From contig JACVYH010000008.1 in the NCBI GenBank assembly GCA_014964245.1, positions 391,739-455,738 of the forward strand: 64,000 nt of DNA, given 5' to 3'. Position numbers and translations under genes: made by a program. Positions 1 through 11,207 of this stretch are shown in pieces. Position 1 is the stretch's first letter. Each line of letters starts with the position of its first letter. Under the pieces are notes generated by a model that was not told the origin of the DNA, made no database searches, and was given only the letters and a program-made list of their open reading frames with translations. Source of the stretch: Nannizziopsis barbatae (Eukaryota; Ascomycota; Eurotiomycetes; Onygenales; Nannizziopsiaceae).

Positions 1-1034
1 CAGATCTGACTGTACCATTAAACGCATATTTCCTTGGACTTTGGGTGGGCAATGGGTGCGACACCAAAAAGTACGACGAAAATGAGGAAACAGTTCGCGA
101 ATTTCTCATCGACCATGCTGCCGAGTTGGATACCCATTCTGTTTGGTGCGCTTCTGTTCCCGAGCTCAATCAAAGCACGGAACAAGCTCAGTGCTCTTCT
201 GTCAATCAACGCTTCCCAGCGGTAAAGAAGGAGGAGGTTCGACATCAGCTTCAGCGTAAAGCACGGCAGACCATTCGAAAGCAGCGGACAGCGAAAAATT
301 CCGCAGTGTCCACCGAGTTATCCGAAGAGCTTTTGCCGCGCCGATATCTCAGCGGAGAAGCTGATCTTGACTACAGCCAGTTTGAGGTTGTTGAAAAGCA
401 AGATTCACTCTTAGGAGATGAACGGACTTGCTGTCTGCAAACAGGTCACCGAGCATACGGGGATTTACACCAGGGTGAACAAAAGCAACTCCTCGGTGAG
501 ATTCTTGACGAAGCCCAGGGCACCTCAACGGAACATGTTTTCCAAGCACTCGATGGATTAGGACTCATCGCTCATGGAATGCCTGATCAGAAACGCATTC
601 CGTTTATATATATGAAGAATTCAAGATCTGTCCGTCTCGCCGTTTTGGCAGGGCTCATCGATAGTGATGGTTGGTACGTCCATTCCAAAAACATGCTCGG
701 CTTCGCCCAAACCGAGCGCTTGAACGACAAATTCTTCTGGGATGTTGTCGCTTTAGCGCGGTCCTTAGGTTTTGATGTTTCGACACGAAAACTCCCAATT
801 CGAAATGCAGAGCACACAGAACACGATTATCGGCTGATTGCCCAAATGTCTGGAGACGTGGCGGAAGTTCCTTGTCTCCTTCTACAAAAGGCAGGCGTTA
901 AGCGTTTGAACCCTCAGGCGCGTAGTTTTACCATCAAAGATATTAGCCTTGAACCAAAGAAGACTGCATGGGCAGGATTCAGGGTCGACCAAGATCAGCT
1001 TTATCTGCGCCATGACTACCTTGTCCTGCATAAC
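1..1034 (+). mobile_element. Prp8 intein with LAGLIDADG homing-endonuclease domain (C-terminal part; probably inactive as endonuclease)
   Basis: This is an in-frame protein intron of the Prp8 family. The first endonuclease helix motif is at 33-56 and reads LGLWVGNG. The second is LAGLIDSDG at 645-671. The C-terminal splicing block ends with the catalytic pair His (1029-1031) and Asn (1032-1034), followed by the +1 nucleophile Ser (1035-1037) of the extein, so the splicing half looks intact at this end. In the first motif the residue matching the metal-binding Asp of related enzymes (PI-SceI has GDG) is Asn (AAT, 51-53), which should abolish cleavage; the second-motif Asp (666-668) is kept. 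The region between the motifs is long and Gln/Glu/Lys-rich. The N-terminal splicing domain and Cys1 lie left of the window. Confidence 0.93.
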
Positions 1035-3527
1035 AGTGGATTCGAAGAGTCTATGAAATTCAAGAAACTCACCAATGCTCAGAGATCGGGTTTGAACCAG
1101 ATTCCTAACCGTCGGTTTACGTTGTGGTGGTCCCCGACCATTAATCGCGCCAATGTCTACGTTGGTTTCCAGGTGCAGTTGGATTTGACCGGTATTTTCC
1201 TTCACGGTAAAATTCCTACTCTAAAGATTTCGTTGATCCAAATCTTCCGCGCCCATTTGTGGCAAAAGATTCATGAGTCCGTAGTCATGGACTTGTGCCA
1301 AGTGTTCGATCAAGAATTGGAACAGTTAGGAATTGAAACCGTGCAGAAGGAGACTATTCACCCCCGAAAATCGTATAAAATGAATAGTTCCTGCGCTGAT
1401 ATACTGATGTTTGCGACGCATAAATGGAACGTCACACGCCCATCTCTTTTGTTTGATACAAAAGACGTGATTGAGGCAACGACGTCGAACAAATTCTGGG
1501 TGGATGTTCAGTTAAGATACGGAGACTACGATTCTCATGACATTGAACGATACGTACGAGCTAAATATCTCGACTATACCACCGATAGCATGAGCATCTA
1601 CCCGTCGGCGACTGGTTTGATGATTGGAATTGATCTTGCATACAATTTGTATTCCGCATACGGACAATATTTCCCCGGTTTGAAGGCCCTCATTCAACAA
1701 GCCATGGCCAAAATCATGAAAGCAAACCCGGCCTTATACGTCCTTAGAGAACGTATCCGTAAAGGTCTTCAACTCTATGCCTCAGAGAGCAACCAAGAAT
1801 TTTTGAACTCGCAGAACTACTCCGAACTTTTCAGCAATGATATTCAGTTATTCATTGATGATACCAACGTTTATCGCGTTACGATTCACAAAACCTTTGA
1901 AGGTAACTTGACTACAAAACCCATTAACGGAGCTATTTTCATCTTCAACCCACGAACCGGCCAACTCTTTTTGAAAATTATTCACACCAGCGTCTGGGCT
2001 GGCCAGAAACGTCTAGGTCAGTTGGCCAAGTGGAAAACCGCAGAGGAAGTGGCAGCGCTCATTCGATCTCTTCCGGTGGAAGAACAACCCAAGCAACTGA
2101 TTGTCACCAGAAAGGGTCTCCTTGATCCCTTAGAGGTGCATCTTCTCGACTTTCCCAATATCTCCATTCGAGCGTCTGAGTTACAACTGCCTTTCCAAGC
2201 AGCGATGAAGATTGAAAAACTTGCGGATATGATTCTTAGGGCGACCGAGCCTCAGATGGTTCTCTTCAATCTATACGACGAATGGCTAAAGACAATCTCG
2301 TCGTATACTGCCTTCTCCCGATTGATCTTGATTCTGAGAGCCCTTCACGTCAACATCGACAAAACAAAAATCCTACTTCGTCCGGACAAAACTGTCATCA
2401 CCCAAGAGCATCACATTTGGCCCACTCTTTCAGATGAAGATTGGATCAAACTTGAAGTCCAACTCCGGGATTTGATTCTAAACGACTACGGAAAGAAAAA
2501 CAACGTCAATGTTCAGAGTCTTACAACCAGCGAAGTCCGGGATATTATTCTTGGTATGGAGATTAGCGCACCATCACTGCAACGCCAACAAGCCGCCGAA
2601 ATGGAGAAACAGCAGCAAGATCAAAAACAACTTACAGCCGTGACCACCAAGACTCAGAACGTACGCGGAGAGGAGATAATTGTCACCACCACTTCTCAAT
2701 ACGAGCAGCAGTCTTTCGCATCAAAGACCGAGTGGCGTACACGTGCTATTGCGACATCGAACCTACGCACTCGAGCAAACAATATTTATATTTCCTCAGA
2801 GGACATTAAAGAGGATGGCCATTTTACGTATGTCATGCCAAAAAATATCCTCAAACGATTCATTATGATTTCGGACCTCAGAGTTCAGGTTGCTGCCTAT
2901 CTATATGGCCGTTCACCTCCAGATAACTCCCAGGTCAAGGAAATACGGACCATTGTTTTAATACCGCAGGTTGGTAATACTCGAGATGTTCAGCTCCCTC
3001 AACAATTGCCTAAACACCAATATCTCAACGATCTCGAGCCCTTGGGAATCATTCATACGATGTCCGGCAACGAGCCCTCATACATGACCGCTACGGACGT
3101 CACGCAGCACGCTCGTCTGATGAATGCGCATCCGTCCTGGGACAAAAAGACTGTGACAATGACTGTTTCTTTCACACCGGGATCAGTCTCCCTATCTGCG
3201 TGGTCATTAACACCTCAGGGCTATAAATGGGGCGCTGAAAACAAGGACGCCAGCTCAGACCAACCACAAGGATTTTCGACGAGTTTTGGTGACAAGTGCC
3301 AGTTATTGCTGAGCGACCGCATCCTCGGGTACTTTTTGGTTCCCGAAAATAGCGTTTGGAACTTCAGTTTCATGGGCAGCTCTTTCAGCAGCGTCGAGAA
3401 AAGACCAGTATATGTCAAAGTTGATACTCCCTTGAGGTTCTATGACGATCAGCACCGGCCTTTACACTTCCAAAACTTCGCTGAGCTGGAAGATATCTGG
3501 GTTGATCGAACTGATAATTTCGCATGA
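1..3527 (+). CDS. prp8: Pre-mRNA-splicing factor Prp8, C-terminal part, interrupted by an intein (5' end outside window)
   Basis: The frame is open from base 3 to the stop at 3525-3527. Codons 3-1034 encode the C-terminal 344 residues of an intein. From Ser 1035 the remaining 830 residues are Prp8, the central U5 snRNP protein that scaffolds the spliceosome active site in the nucleus. Seen in order: linker and endonuclease-like region (1035 to about 1800, including the FTLWWSPTINRANVY block), RNase H-like domain (about 1800-2560, with the DDTNVYR motif near 1856), and Jab1/MPN domain (about 2840-3500). The MPN domain has HTMSGNE where active deubiquitinases carry their zinc-binding histidines, as is usual for Prp8, so it is a binding domain (family knowledge). 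The C-terminus ends WVDRTDNFA. No intron or frame break is visible. By counting back from the C-terminus, the intein sits near residue 1505 of human PRPF8 (inference). Confidence 0.97.
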   Translation, partial: DLTVPLNAYFLGLWVGNGCDTKKYDENEETVREFLIDHAAELDTHSVWCASVPELNQSTEQAQCSSVNQRFPAVKKEEVRHQLQRKARQTIRKQRTAKNSAVSTELSEELLPRRYLSGEADLDYSQFEVVEKQDSLLGDERTCCLQTGHRAYGDLHQGEQKQLLGEILDEAQGTSTEHVFQALDGLGLIAHGMPDQKRIPFIYMKNSRSVRLAVLAGLIDSDGWYVHSKNMLGFAQTERLNDKFFWDVVALARSLGFDVSTRKLPIRNAEHTEHDYRLIAQMSGDVAEVPCLLLQKAGVKRLNPQARSFTIKDISLEPKKTAWAGFRVDQDQLYLRHDYLVLHNSGFEESMKFKKLTNAQRSGLNQIPNRRFTLWWSPTINRANVYVGFQVQLDLTGIFLHGKIPTLKISLIQIFRAHLWQKIHESVVMDLCQVFDQELEQLGIETVQKETIHPRKSYKMNSSCADILMFATHKWNVTRPSLLFDTKDVIEATTSNKFWVDVQLRYGDYDSHDIERYVRAKYLDYTTDSMSIYPSATGLMIGIDLAYNLYSAYGQYFPGLKALIQQAMAKIMKANPALYVLRERIRKGLQLYASESNQEFLNSQNYSELFSNDIQLFIDDTNVYRVTIHKTFEGNLTTKPINGAIFIFNPRTGQLFLKIIHTSVWAGQKRLGQLAKWKTAEEVAALIRSLPVEEQPKQLIVTRKGLLDPLEVHLLDFPNISIRASELQLPFQAAMKIEKLADMILRATEPQMVLFNLYDEWLKTISSYTAFSRLILILRALHVNIDKTKILLRPDKTVITQEHHIWPTLSDEDWIKLEVQLRDLILNDYGKKNNVNVQSLTTSEVRDIILGMEISAPSLQRQQAAEMEKQQQDQKQLTAVTTKTQNVRGEEIIVTTTSQYEQQSFASKTEWRTRAIATSNLRTRANNIYISSEDIKEDGHFTYVMPKNILKRFIMISDLRVQVAAYLYGRSPPDNSQVKEIRTIVLIPQVGNTRDVQLPQQLPKHQYLNDLEPLGIIHTMSGNEPSYMTATDVTQHARLMNAHPSWDKKTVTMTVSFTPGSVSLSAWSLTPQGYKWGAENKDASSDQPQGFSTSFGDKCQLLLSDRILGYFLVPENSVWNFSFMGSSFSSVEKRPVYVKVDTPLRFYDDQHRPLHFQNFAELEDIWVDRTDNFA

Positions 3528-3944
3528 TAATTTGTGTATCTCATTGTTTTTCCTGTTTCTGTTTCTGGTGTACTCATATGCTAAGGCCCGCTTTGGGGTC
3601 CTCCTACGATTTAATTTTTGGTCCTTCATTCTCAAAAAGGGTCTTCCATTTCTAACTTGTATTATCTGGGAACCAGTTGCGTTTGTGTACTTTTCAATCC
3701 TTTGTTAAGATGTATTTTTAAATATTTAGAGAATGGATCAGATAACTGTCTTATATGGACACCAGATGAGATCTCACGTATGCTCTCAGCTTTGATAATC
3801 AACCTCACAAGCGTTGACTGCGTAGTTAGGCGCCCTCTGCGGAGAATTTATGGCTGACACATGAAAGCTGACAGGTCCGACCATATAAATCGATGCGCCA
3901 GTTCCAACCTCCTTGTGCAATGAGATTTATACCTCGACTATCCA

Positions 3945-5273
3945 ATGGCCACCTTTGACTTTCAATCCTATCTTCACAACCTTGACCCTAGATATACCTG
4001 GAGGATCATACGCCTCACAGGAGGCTTGGTCAATCTCACCGTTCGAGCTGAAAGAGAGACATGCTGCTCACCTGGAGCCCGCCTTACACGTCTTATTACG
4101 GGGAATGACGAGAAGGAACACCACCAAAGCATTGATTCATCTACAGTGGTGAACATTGGGGAGTATCAGAGTCTGATACTGAAATATGCACCACCGTTCG
4201 TAGCTAGTGTTGGTGAGAGTGCGCCGTTCGATCAAGTAAGGCAGGTAAGAAACCTCTGGCAATCAGGTATGATTTATACTACGGATAGTTACGTTTAATT
4301 TTGGCTGGGAATCTTCCGTTTTGTCAAATACACGCGAAGGAACTAATCAATTCCATAGAAAATCGAAACCAACGCTTTGAGGCTATTTTCTGATGTCCTT
4401 ATGCCCATTGTCCCGAGGCCTGTTCTGTCTATCCCGGCAGCCATTTACCATGATGAATCATCACATATCCTAATCCTTGAGGATCTGGGGTCCCTTCCTC
4501 CCTTGTTGGATTTCCTGTCTCCTCCATCCTCGGCGGCCGAATCCTTGTCATTAGCTGCTAAGCTCTTCTCAAGCCAGGAGGCCTGCAAACACGTTGGAAA
4601 GAGCTTGGGCCATTTTTTTGCGTGTCTGCACAGGAAGCAAACCCTTGATAGAATCATCGATAGCTTCAAGGACGGTAGCCTTACCGCCTTTCATAACCCA
4701 AATATCAGAGAATTGATACGAAAGGTAGCAGTTTCCTCAGTCAAAGGCTATATGGATCGCTTCTATATCCCAGATTCAGAATTACTGGCGAATATTATCG
4801 AGCGCGATTTCGATAGAGACGACTTTTACGAAAACGAAAAATGTTTTACCCTGGGTGATTTGTGGCCTGGTGGCATTCTGATTGGAGGTCTGGGGACTGT
4901 TGTTAGCGATATTAAGATTGGTGTTATCGACTGGGAATTTGCTGGTATTGGAAGAGGCGTAAATGGGGATATGTCGCAACTTCTTGCGCACCTGCATGTG
5001 TATTTGATTGCCTGGAAAAGTCGTATACCACAGAATGGTTATTTGACTGCAGGTCTGCTGAGTTTGATCGAAGCCATATGCCTTGGATACAGCCAGGGGA
5101 TTGGATGTGACTCAACTTCACCCCCGGAGGTGGTCTCTTTGCCCAGTCTGCAGATATTTCGCTCTGCTTTGATTCTCCATGGCCGCGAGATACTGCCGTC
5201 GAGAACGATTGGAATAGCTTTTCCGACAGTGACGAAAGTCGAAATCAAATGGTTCGACACATGGTGGAAGTAG
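3945..5273 (+). CDS. APH-fold phosphotransferase-like protein (two exons; C-terminus cut by a frameshift)
   Basis: Exon 1 is 3945-4244 and exon 2 is 4359-5273. The 114-bp intron (GTAAGA ... CTAAT ... ATAG, phase 0) joins DQVRQ to KIETNALRLF. The 404-residue product resembles the fungal aminoglycoside phosphotransferase/choline-kinase-like family of small-molecule kinases; the substrate is unknown. Visible landmarks are an N-terminal lobe with LTGGLVNLT (glycine loop region), ILILEDLG (hinge), LGDLWPGGIL around D267 (catalytic loop) and VIDWE around D291 (metal-binding Asp). The usual catalytic-loop pattern HGDxxxxN is altered: His is Leu265 and Asn is Gly272. The frame then runs HGREIL and departs from family-like sequence, which continues one frame over (next entry). 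It could be a decaying gene or a truncated pseudokinase. No operon-like neighbours. Confidence 0.72.
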
Positions 5274-5440
5274 GAGCATTATGCGTGCGGCTTGCAAGGG
5301 CATCGCTGGAGTCATTTGCTGAAGAGAATCATTTCTCGGTTGTCTGCAGGAGCATGGACGCTGCGATGATATCTGCGTTATTTATGAGACGGGATGCATT
5401 ATATGACGGACTGGCGGTATCCCATCCGCCTGGTTGTTGA
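5189..5440 (+). pseudogene. Out-of-frame C-terminal tail of the APH-like gene
   Basis: After HGREI the family normally continues with AVE-x-DW and an amphipathic C-terminal helix. Those residues are present but in the +2 frame: AVENDWNSFSD from about 5194, then MVRHMVEVGALCVRLARAS, with a stop at 5438-5440. A single base missing at about 5192-5194 would explain it. The tail is too close to the preceding frame for an intron. It is either a true deletion that removes about 80 residues or a sequencing/assembly error. Confidence 0.7.
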
Positions 5441-8400
5441 GTTTAGCGTGTACCAAGCAACTGAAACCCTCTGTTCTTCCCAGCTTTCTTCGCTGTCACG
5501 ACTGCTATTGCGGGGAGTTTCCGGGACTGAGAAATTAAACAGCTGGTCAGCTGGTGAAGTTGAATTTCGTATTTCAAAACAGGCCAGATTCCTGTAAGAC
5601 ATTATCATTTCCAAAGAAATATGATTGTCTTGGAGACTCGTTTTGCCAACCTGTCGCCATCATAGTACCAAGTGTTGAACTGCTGTTTCGATGCGCCGCG
5701 AAGCACAGTAAACATCGACCTGGGTGTAGCGAGCTCTCCGGGACAGGAACCAGGCCCAAGCTTACCATAATTCTGCCATGTGGCTGTGAAGTCAATTTGG
5801 AAAATATCTCGTAAATGTCCGCGACATCCCACTGGTCTCTACAGCAGGAATGCTGCAAGTTCAATGGATAGCCGACGCCCGGAAGCGGAAGATTTGAGAA
5901 ATCTCGGAAAAGATGTCTCTTTGCTCCCGGCGCAAGCCGTAAAGCTACCTTGAAGCCCACGGGAGACCTGGCAATGAGTAATAATGGATCAGGTCTGATC
6001 ATTTTTCAGCTTGGCAAAACATATTGTTGCATCAGTGCTCGGCAAGCCAACTGATACACGAGAATCCGCCAATATCAATATGCCGCTGGTATCTTCTCAA
6101 GAAGTTTTGGGTAGGAAAAGGGTATCGGGGGCTCTTGGACATTCGCAAATTCCCCATATTATTACTTGCATTTGTGGACCCGGATACATGGATAATCAAT
6201 CGTTGATCACCGTCTTCTGAAAGTTCGATTCCGTGCCGGAATTGCAGAATAGAAATTAACGTCGGATAGGTATGAGGACATGATTGGGCAACATTTTCGC
6301 CTTCATATCCGGAATGTCAAGGTTGGGCTGAGATGCTCCATGTTAATAATGACGCGTTCTGCTCCCAAACAATAATAACTAATCAACGGAGCCAAAACGT
6401 TTATAAGCAGGAGTTTCGCGGTTCCAAGATCCCTGCAGGCAATAAAGATCCGGATGTCATCAGCAGGTCATGTTCGTGTGGGTCTTCAACAATGTGGATC
6501 AGGAAATTCGATCCGCGAAGCTATTTCTCAACTTTGGCAGGGTCTCAAGATAAAAGATGCAGAAGAGTTGGAGGATGGAACGTGAGTGGCTCGAGTAACA
6601 CCTCAGATGGCGATTTCGGGGCTCCATGTTGGTGCGGTAAAGCGTGATGGCTAGTATTGGAAAGTACTCCGGAGTACTTATTGAGAGACATAACACTAGC
6701 CAAGTGTATATTTACTGGACAATGGTGATGATAAATCCATCAAATATGAATAGAACATTCTACTTTATCCCTGAATACCCGTACAGTAGGTACGTAAACA
6801 ACTGTATTCATATACATCGGCTGGAAAAACTGGTTAAGATCTTGGAGAATTTCGATTGGCAATTTCCCTCCTCCTGTATTTGTAAAGTAGTTATATGAAG
6901 ATAATGTTAACCATGAACTCCAATTGATAAAAGAGGCCAGCGATACTGATCGCCCTAAGGAATGTCTGCGCATAACTAGTTGAGCACAAAACTACCCCAT
7001 AGTGATGATATTGTTCATCGCGATCTAATCCCACATCCTCAAGCAAGATGTATTTTAAAAAAAGAAAAAAACAAAACGGGGCTGTTATTATTCTTAAATT
7101 GACAGGATAAAAAGTAATGTACGATTGGTCAAGAGCCGGAGCATGTCGCCCCGGTGTTCCTGATCGTCGACAAGGACCCAGGGAGGAGGAGTTTTTAACT
7201 AACCGACCAGCGGAAACCGTGCCCGGGCAGGGATATCGCCGGCCACAGTCCTCGTGTGGATGAGGGCTCCTGGCCCAGAACACTGATGCCAAGCAGTGAA
7301 ACAAGCAGGACAGTGCTGACCGTGCCTGAGTTCGGGGTATCATCGCTCCAAAATGATGGGAAGCCTGAAGGGTCATGCAGCAATCTCGAGATTTCCGTGG
7401 CGGAAACCAAACCGGAAATGCGACGTTTGCGTTCCTTGCTTCTGTTGCCGTCATTGCTCGATAAAACAGGGTAGGTAAGGATGATGTTTGAGAAAATGGA
7501 GCTGTTGGTCAGAGTGCCTGTTATGAGTTACTACCATCCATTTTAAGGGGAAAAAAAGAAAAGACAAAAGGAACCACAGCTAATAATTGATGGAAATTGC
7601 GGACTTTAGCTTCCGAGAAACCATCGGCGGCATCCATTTGATCGGTGAATTTTATTTATTTGATGTAAATTTTTAATTTTCCCTTCCCATCCCAGGCTTT
7701 CATATCATCCTGGACAGGGTACTTTTTGTTCTGTTCTTTTTCTTTTCCCAGTGTTATGTTTGAGCTCTCAGGATATGTATTATCCCTCATTCGCCCGAAG
7801 AATAATAATGTTGAACAGCTGAACTTAAACCTGACCGCAACTTGTTGGTGGTGACTAACTCAGTGGAGGACTGCATGGAAATTGCTTCAATGCGGACTGT
7901 GCGCGGCTTTTCCAATGTTGAGCGGCCTGGAAATGTGCTCGGTGGTGCGAGAATCTTCCGTAAGCAAAGTAAGCAACATTGATATGGGAAGGCAAGGCGT
8001 GTTGGTGTTATTCGATACTATTCAGAGATCGTTCTAAAATGACTCGAAACGCAAGCAAGATGATCATGCTTCTGTTCTCCAACCGTTTGAAATTTGTGAT
8101 TGACCATCAGACAATTTTTTGAGCAAAAAAGCCCAGAGATTTTACATAATAGTGCCGCCCTGTTCAGGGATTGAAGCTTTCATAAAAATTTCATCGCAGG
8201 AAACGGTAGAGACTCGTGGTAGGGTAGTTCAACACAACGTCAGATCAACCGGCAATGACACCTTGCTCAAGAATAGATTCGATGATGACATGTTAAAGAT
8301 TTTGCCGCCTTTATCATTTTCCAGCCTCTAGGGCAATGGGTATCGCACTTCAAATAGTTATCGAGCATTTGAGAACCTCATTCACTATTCGCTTGAAGGA

Positions 8401-11207
8401 TTAAAAACCGATGATGGTGAATGAACTGCGAGTCTCGCGATGAGTCGTGTGGCCCCGGGTTATGGTGCAGTAGTCAAGAACGTTGCGGGCATCCCTCCGC
8501 CAAAAGCAAAATACTGATAAGACGCAGCTACGGAGTAGCTCTGAGTCTGCTAAATATAACGCTTGGGATTTGCGTGCTGATGGCCTGAAAAGGCAGCTTG
8601 CTGACCTGTTAGCGCGCCGAACGCCACGTTGTTATTAGCGTCAATCACACGGTCCACTCACTAAAAAAGCCCTCCAGCTTGATGGCAACCTTACTCCGTA
8701 CATCTCGGATCTTTCGTGCAAGGGATATTGATCAGTTGTGTGTTTGGCACGCGAATTCAAAATTTTTCCTTGTGCAGGGTATTATTGCAGTGACGCCTGG
8801 CAGTGATATCTAAGAAAGTCCGGCGTAGGATCGCGGGACTGCGCAGGCACTCTCGAGTCTGATTCGCTGAATTGACTGAACTTCATATGCACAAGCTTCC
8901 TGATGTTACCTGGTACTTCAAGGCATATAGAAAGAATTAAAATTGCGGTGTTGAATGGAGTGGTAATGCAGCTGTAGTCGAGGGGACGGTGAAGACCTCA
9001 ATCCCAAGAAAACCCAAGTGAACAACGATACGCTGTTTCCGGTAATGTTCCAGAAATCATCATGTCATCATCTTGCTGTTGCTGACCTGGACATCCTGTG
9101 GAGGCAGGCCCGCAAAAGCAATGAAGCAAAAGCAAAGAAACAAAAAGGAATGGCGCCAGTGCAATGCTGTCGATCTTGCCCATGGTTGCCATGAAGCCTC
9201 TCAGGTGACATGAATCGACGTCGCGCGTCTCACGATAGTTATTCCTGGATTCCGGCACGGCGACTTTTTCCTCACTCACTCACCCAACAAGTGCCAACAA
9301 CCAACTCCATCACCACCACACAAGCAATGGACAAAGAGACCCGCTCGGCCTTTTTGATTCAGGTTGAGCCACTTGCCTTGACCCGCAGAAATTCAATTCG
9401 CTTTCAGACCAGAGGCCCTTCTGCACATCATCATGAATTCGCTGCGACAACTGTGAAACACGGCTTTGGCCTGGGCCAATTTGGCCAATTTGCTGCTGTA
9501 ACAAACTCGGCCCCTAGATCCACCTCCCAACGTGCTGCTAGGGTGGCTTGCTTAGAGCCGAGAGATCAATATGCTGCCAGTTAAGTTGCGAATTTGCGCG
9601 AAAAAGGAATTTTCTTCAAAAAATAAAAAAAAAATTATGTCAAAAAGACACGCGAGATGGTAGCCCGTCTGTGGGAGATCTCCAATGCTGCCGAATTGTT
9701 TCCGAGGCATTGATCCAAGTTTCAACAATGCTTTTGGAGTATGTTTTGAGATGGCCAAAAAGGGCCAAAATCAGGACAAGGTGCGTCCAATGCTCCTTTT
9801 GTGAGAGACTTGTTTGGCCCGCAAGATTCTTCGCGCAGCATATCAAGTTGGCTAACTAATTAAACGTCAAAAATGATTAGCATCTAAGCTCCTTTATATT
9901 AGCCCGCTCCACGTCCTGGCCAATCCAGTCAAGTACATACATACATATTTGCTAGACTTGAGATTCGAGAGGATCCAGCGGCTGGAGACTTTCAAGCTTT
10001 CGCCTGTCCAGGGTTGTAACTAGGCCCCGTCTGGGGGACATGGCTGGGTGTGACTTTGAACGACCACCCATGATTTGTTCCTGATTCCCAAGCACTCAAT
10101 CAACCCTGATCCGCGAATCTGGGAAGGGTGGCTCATGATCGGCCCTTTTAATACCGTCTGGTCGCTTCCTGCACCGTATGCCAAACTGCGACAGGCGTAT
10201 GTGCCTATTTTTCCCACCGCTCTAGTTATGGGCTTTCGCATTCGGCATGAATTGCATGCCCTAGGCATCGTTATTTACGAGGTGCAGCTCACTAAAATCG
10301 GCCCCGTACTCGTTATGGGCTTCGATTTGCTCGTGGGAGCCTCGAACGTAAGGTCATCGTCTAGTCAGAGCTGGATGCTGCGCTTGAGCTGCAAAACTAA
10401 CGGCAGCCTCCGGTCGAAACATTGTTTCTGACCTCGTGGCTCACTAACGAGGAGCATTGACGAAAAAAACATGGGGTCCCTGAAATTTCTCACCCTCTGC
10501 ATCAATTTTATTTTTAATTTTATTGTGATGCAAGCAGGCGTGAGTAGTAAAATGAACTCTTATTACGATCTTGTCCTTACCCAGCAGTCGAACACAACCT
10601 ATCCGATCTCTCCTTGATCCTGGCAGCATAATACACTTATATTATTACTCTCTTGACCCATCGCGCCACGGCTCCTCCGACCGAGCATATAATAATAACA
10701 CAACTATGCACAACCCGTGTTATTTTTCCCTTGCCAACAACAATCCTCGATCTTTTCCCAGCAATATACTCTCGATCAAGAAGCTCAGAGACTTGCTTTC
10801 TGCGCTGATTTGAGTGTCTGAACATATTACCCCATATTATATTTTTTGGGTCTGTCTTTCGTTTATTATTTTTCTTTACCCCATCTATTCCCAGAGCTAT
10901 CCTTAACTGAGTCCCTTCCGGGGGAGCTCCCTCCCGTTGGAAACTCCATCGAGCAGCTCTTGGACCCCCAGACACCAAGGCGAAGACACACGCTACTAAG
11001 GGTCATCTTAAGGTGAAGAACAGGCTGTTTCTTATCAGCTGCGGGAGATAAGTTTACGCCCGGGAGCTTTGGATACTCAGCTGGATAAGAGATAACTCTG
11101 GAGGGTCATATAAGACTTACAAGATCCAACTTTGACGCATTTTTATCATTTCATATCCCTGGCGAACCGCTCGGCAGCCTGCTAGAGCTGGGCAGCTCTA
11201 GCAGCGC
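5441..11207. other. Gene-free stretch (5.8 kb)
   Basis: I find no open frame with family resemblance, no plausible multi-exon gene and no tRNA. Short open frames occur on both strands with no codon or motif support. It contains TACGGAGTA-type words at 8529-8538 and 8691-8700, a short ATAC run near 9940, and pyrimidine-rich segments before the next gene. The last few hundred bases are probably the promoter and leader of the SANT gene starting near 11208. Confidence 0.6.
11179..11204. repeat. Perfect 12-bp inverted repeat with 2-base loop at the 5' end of the SANT gene
   Basis: CTGCTAGAGCTG at 11179-11190 and its exact complement at 11193-11204 are separated by GG. The right arm contains the TAG that closes the upstream reading frame of the following gene. 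It may be a binding site for a dimeric protein, an RNA hairpin in the leader, or a fold-back artefact. Confidence 0.85.

Noticed and set aside
6216..6240. GTTCGATTC resembling a tRNA T-loop
   Set aside because: The flanking bases do not pair into a T-stem, and no anticodon or acceptor stem is in reach.
6891..7454. 187-codon open frame on the minus strand
   Set aside because: No recognisable domain, biased composition, overlapping frames on the other strand and no supporting splice structure.
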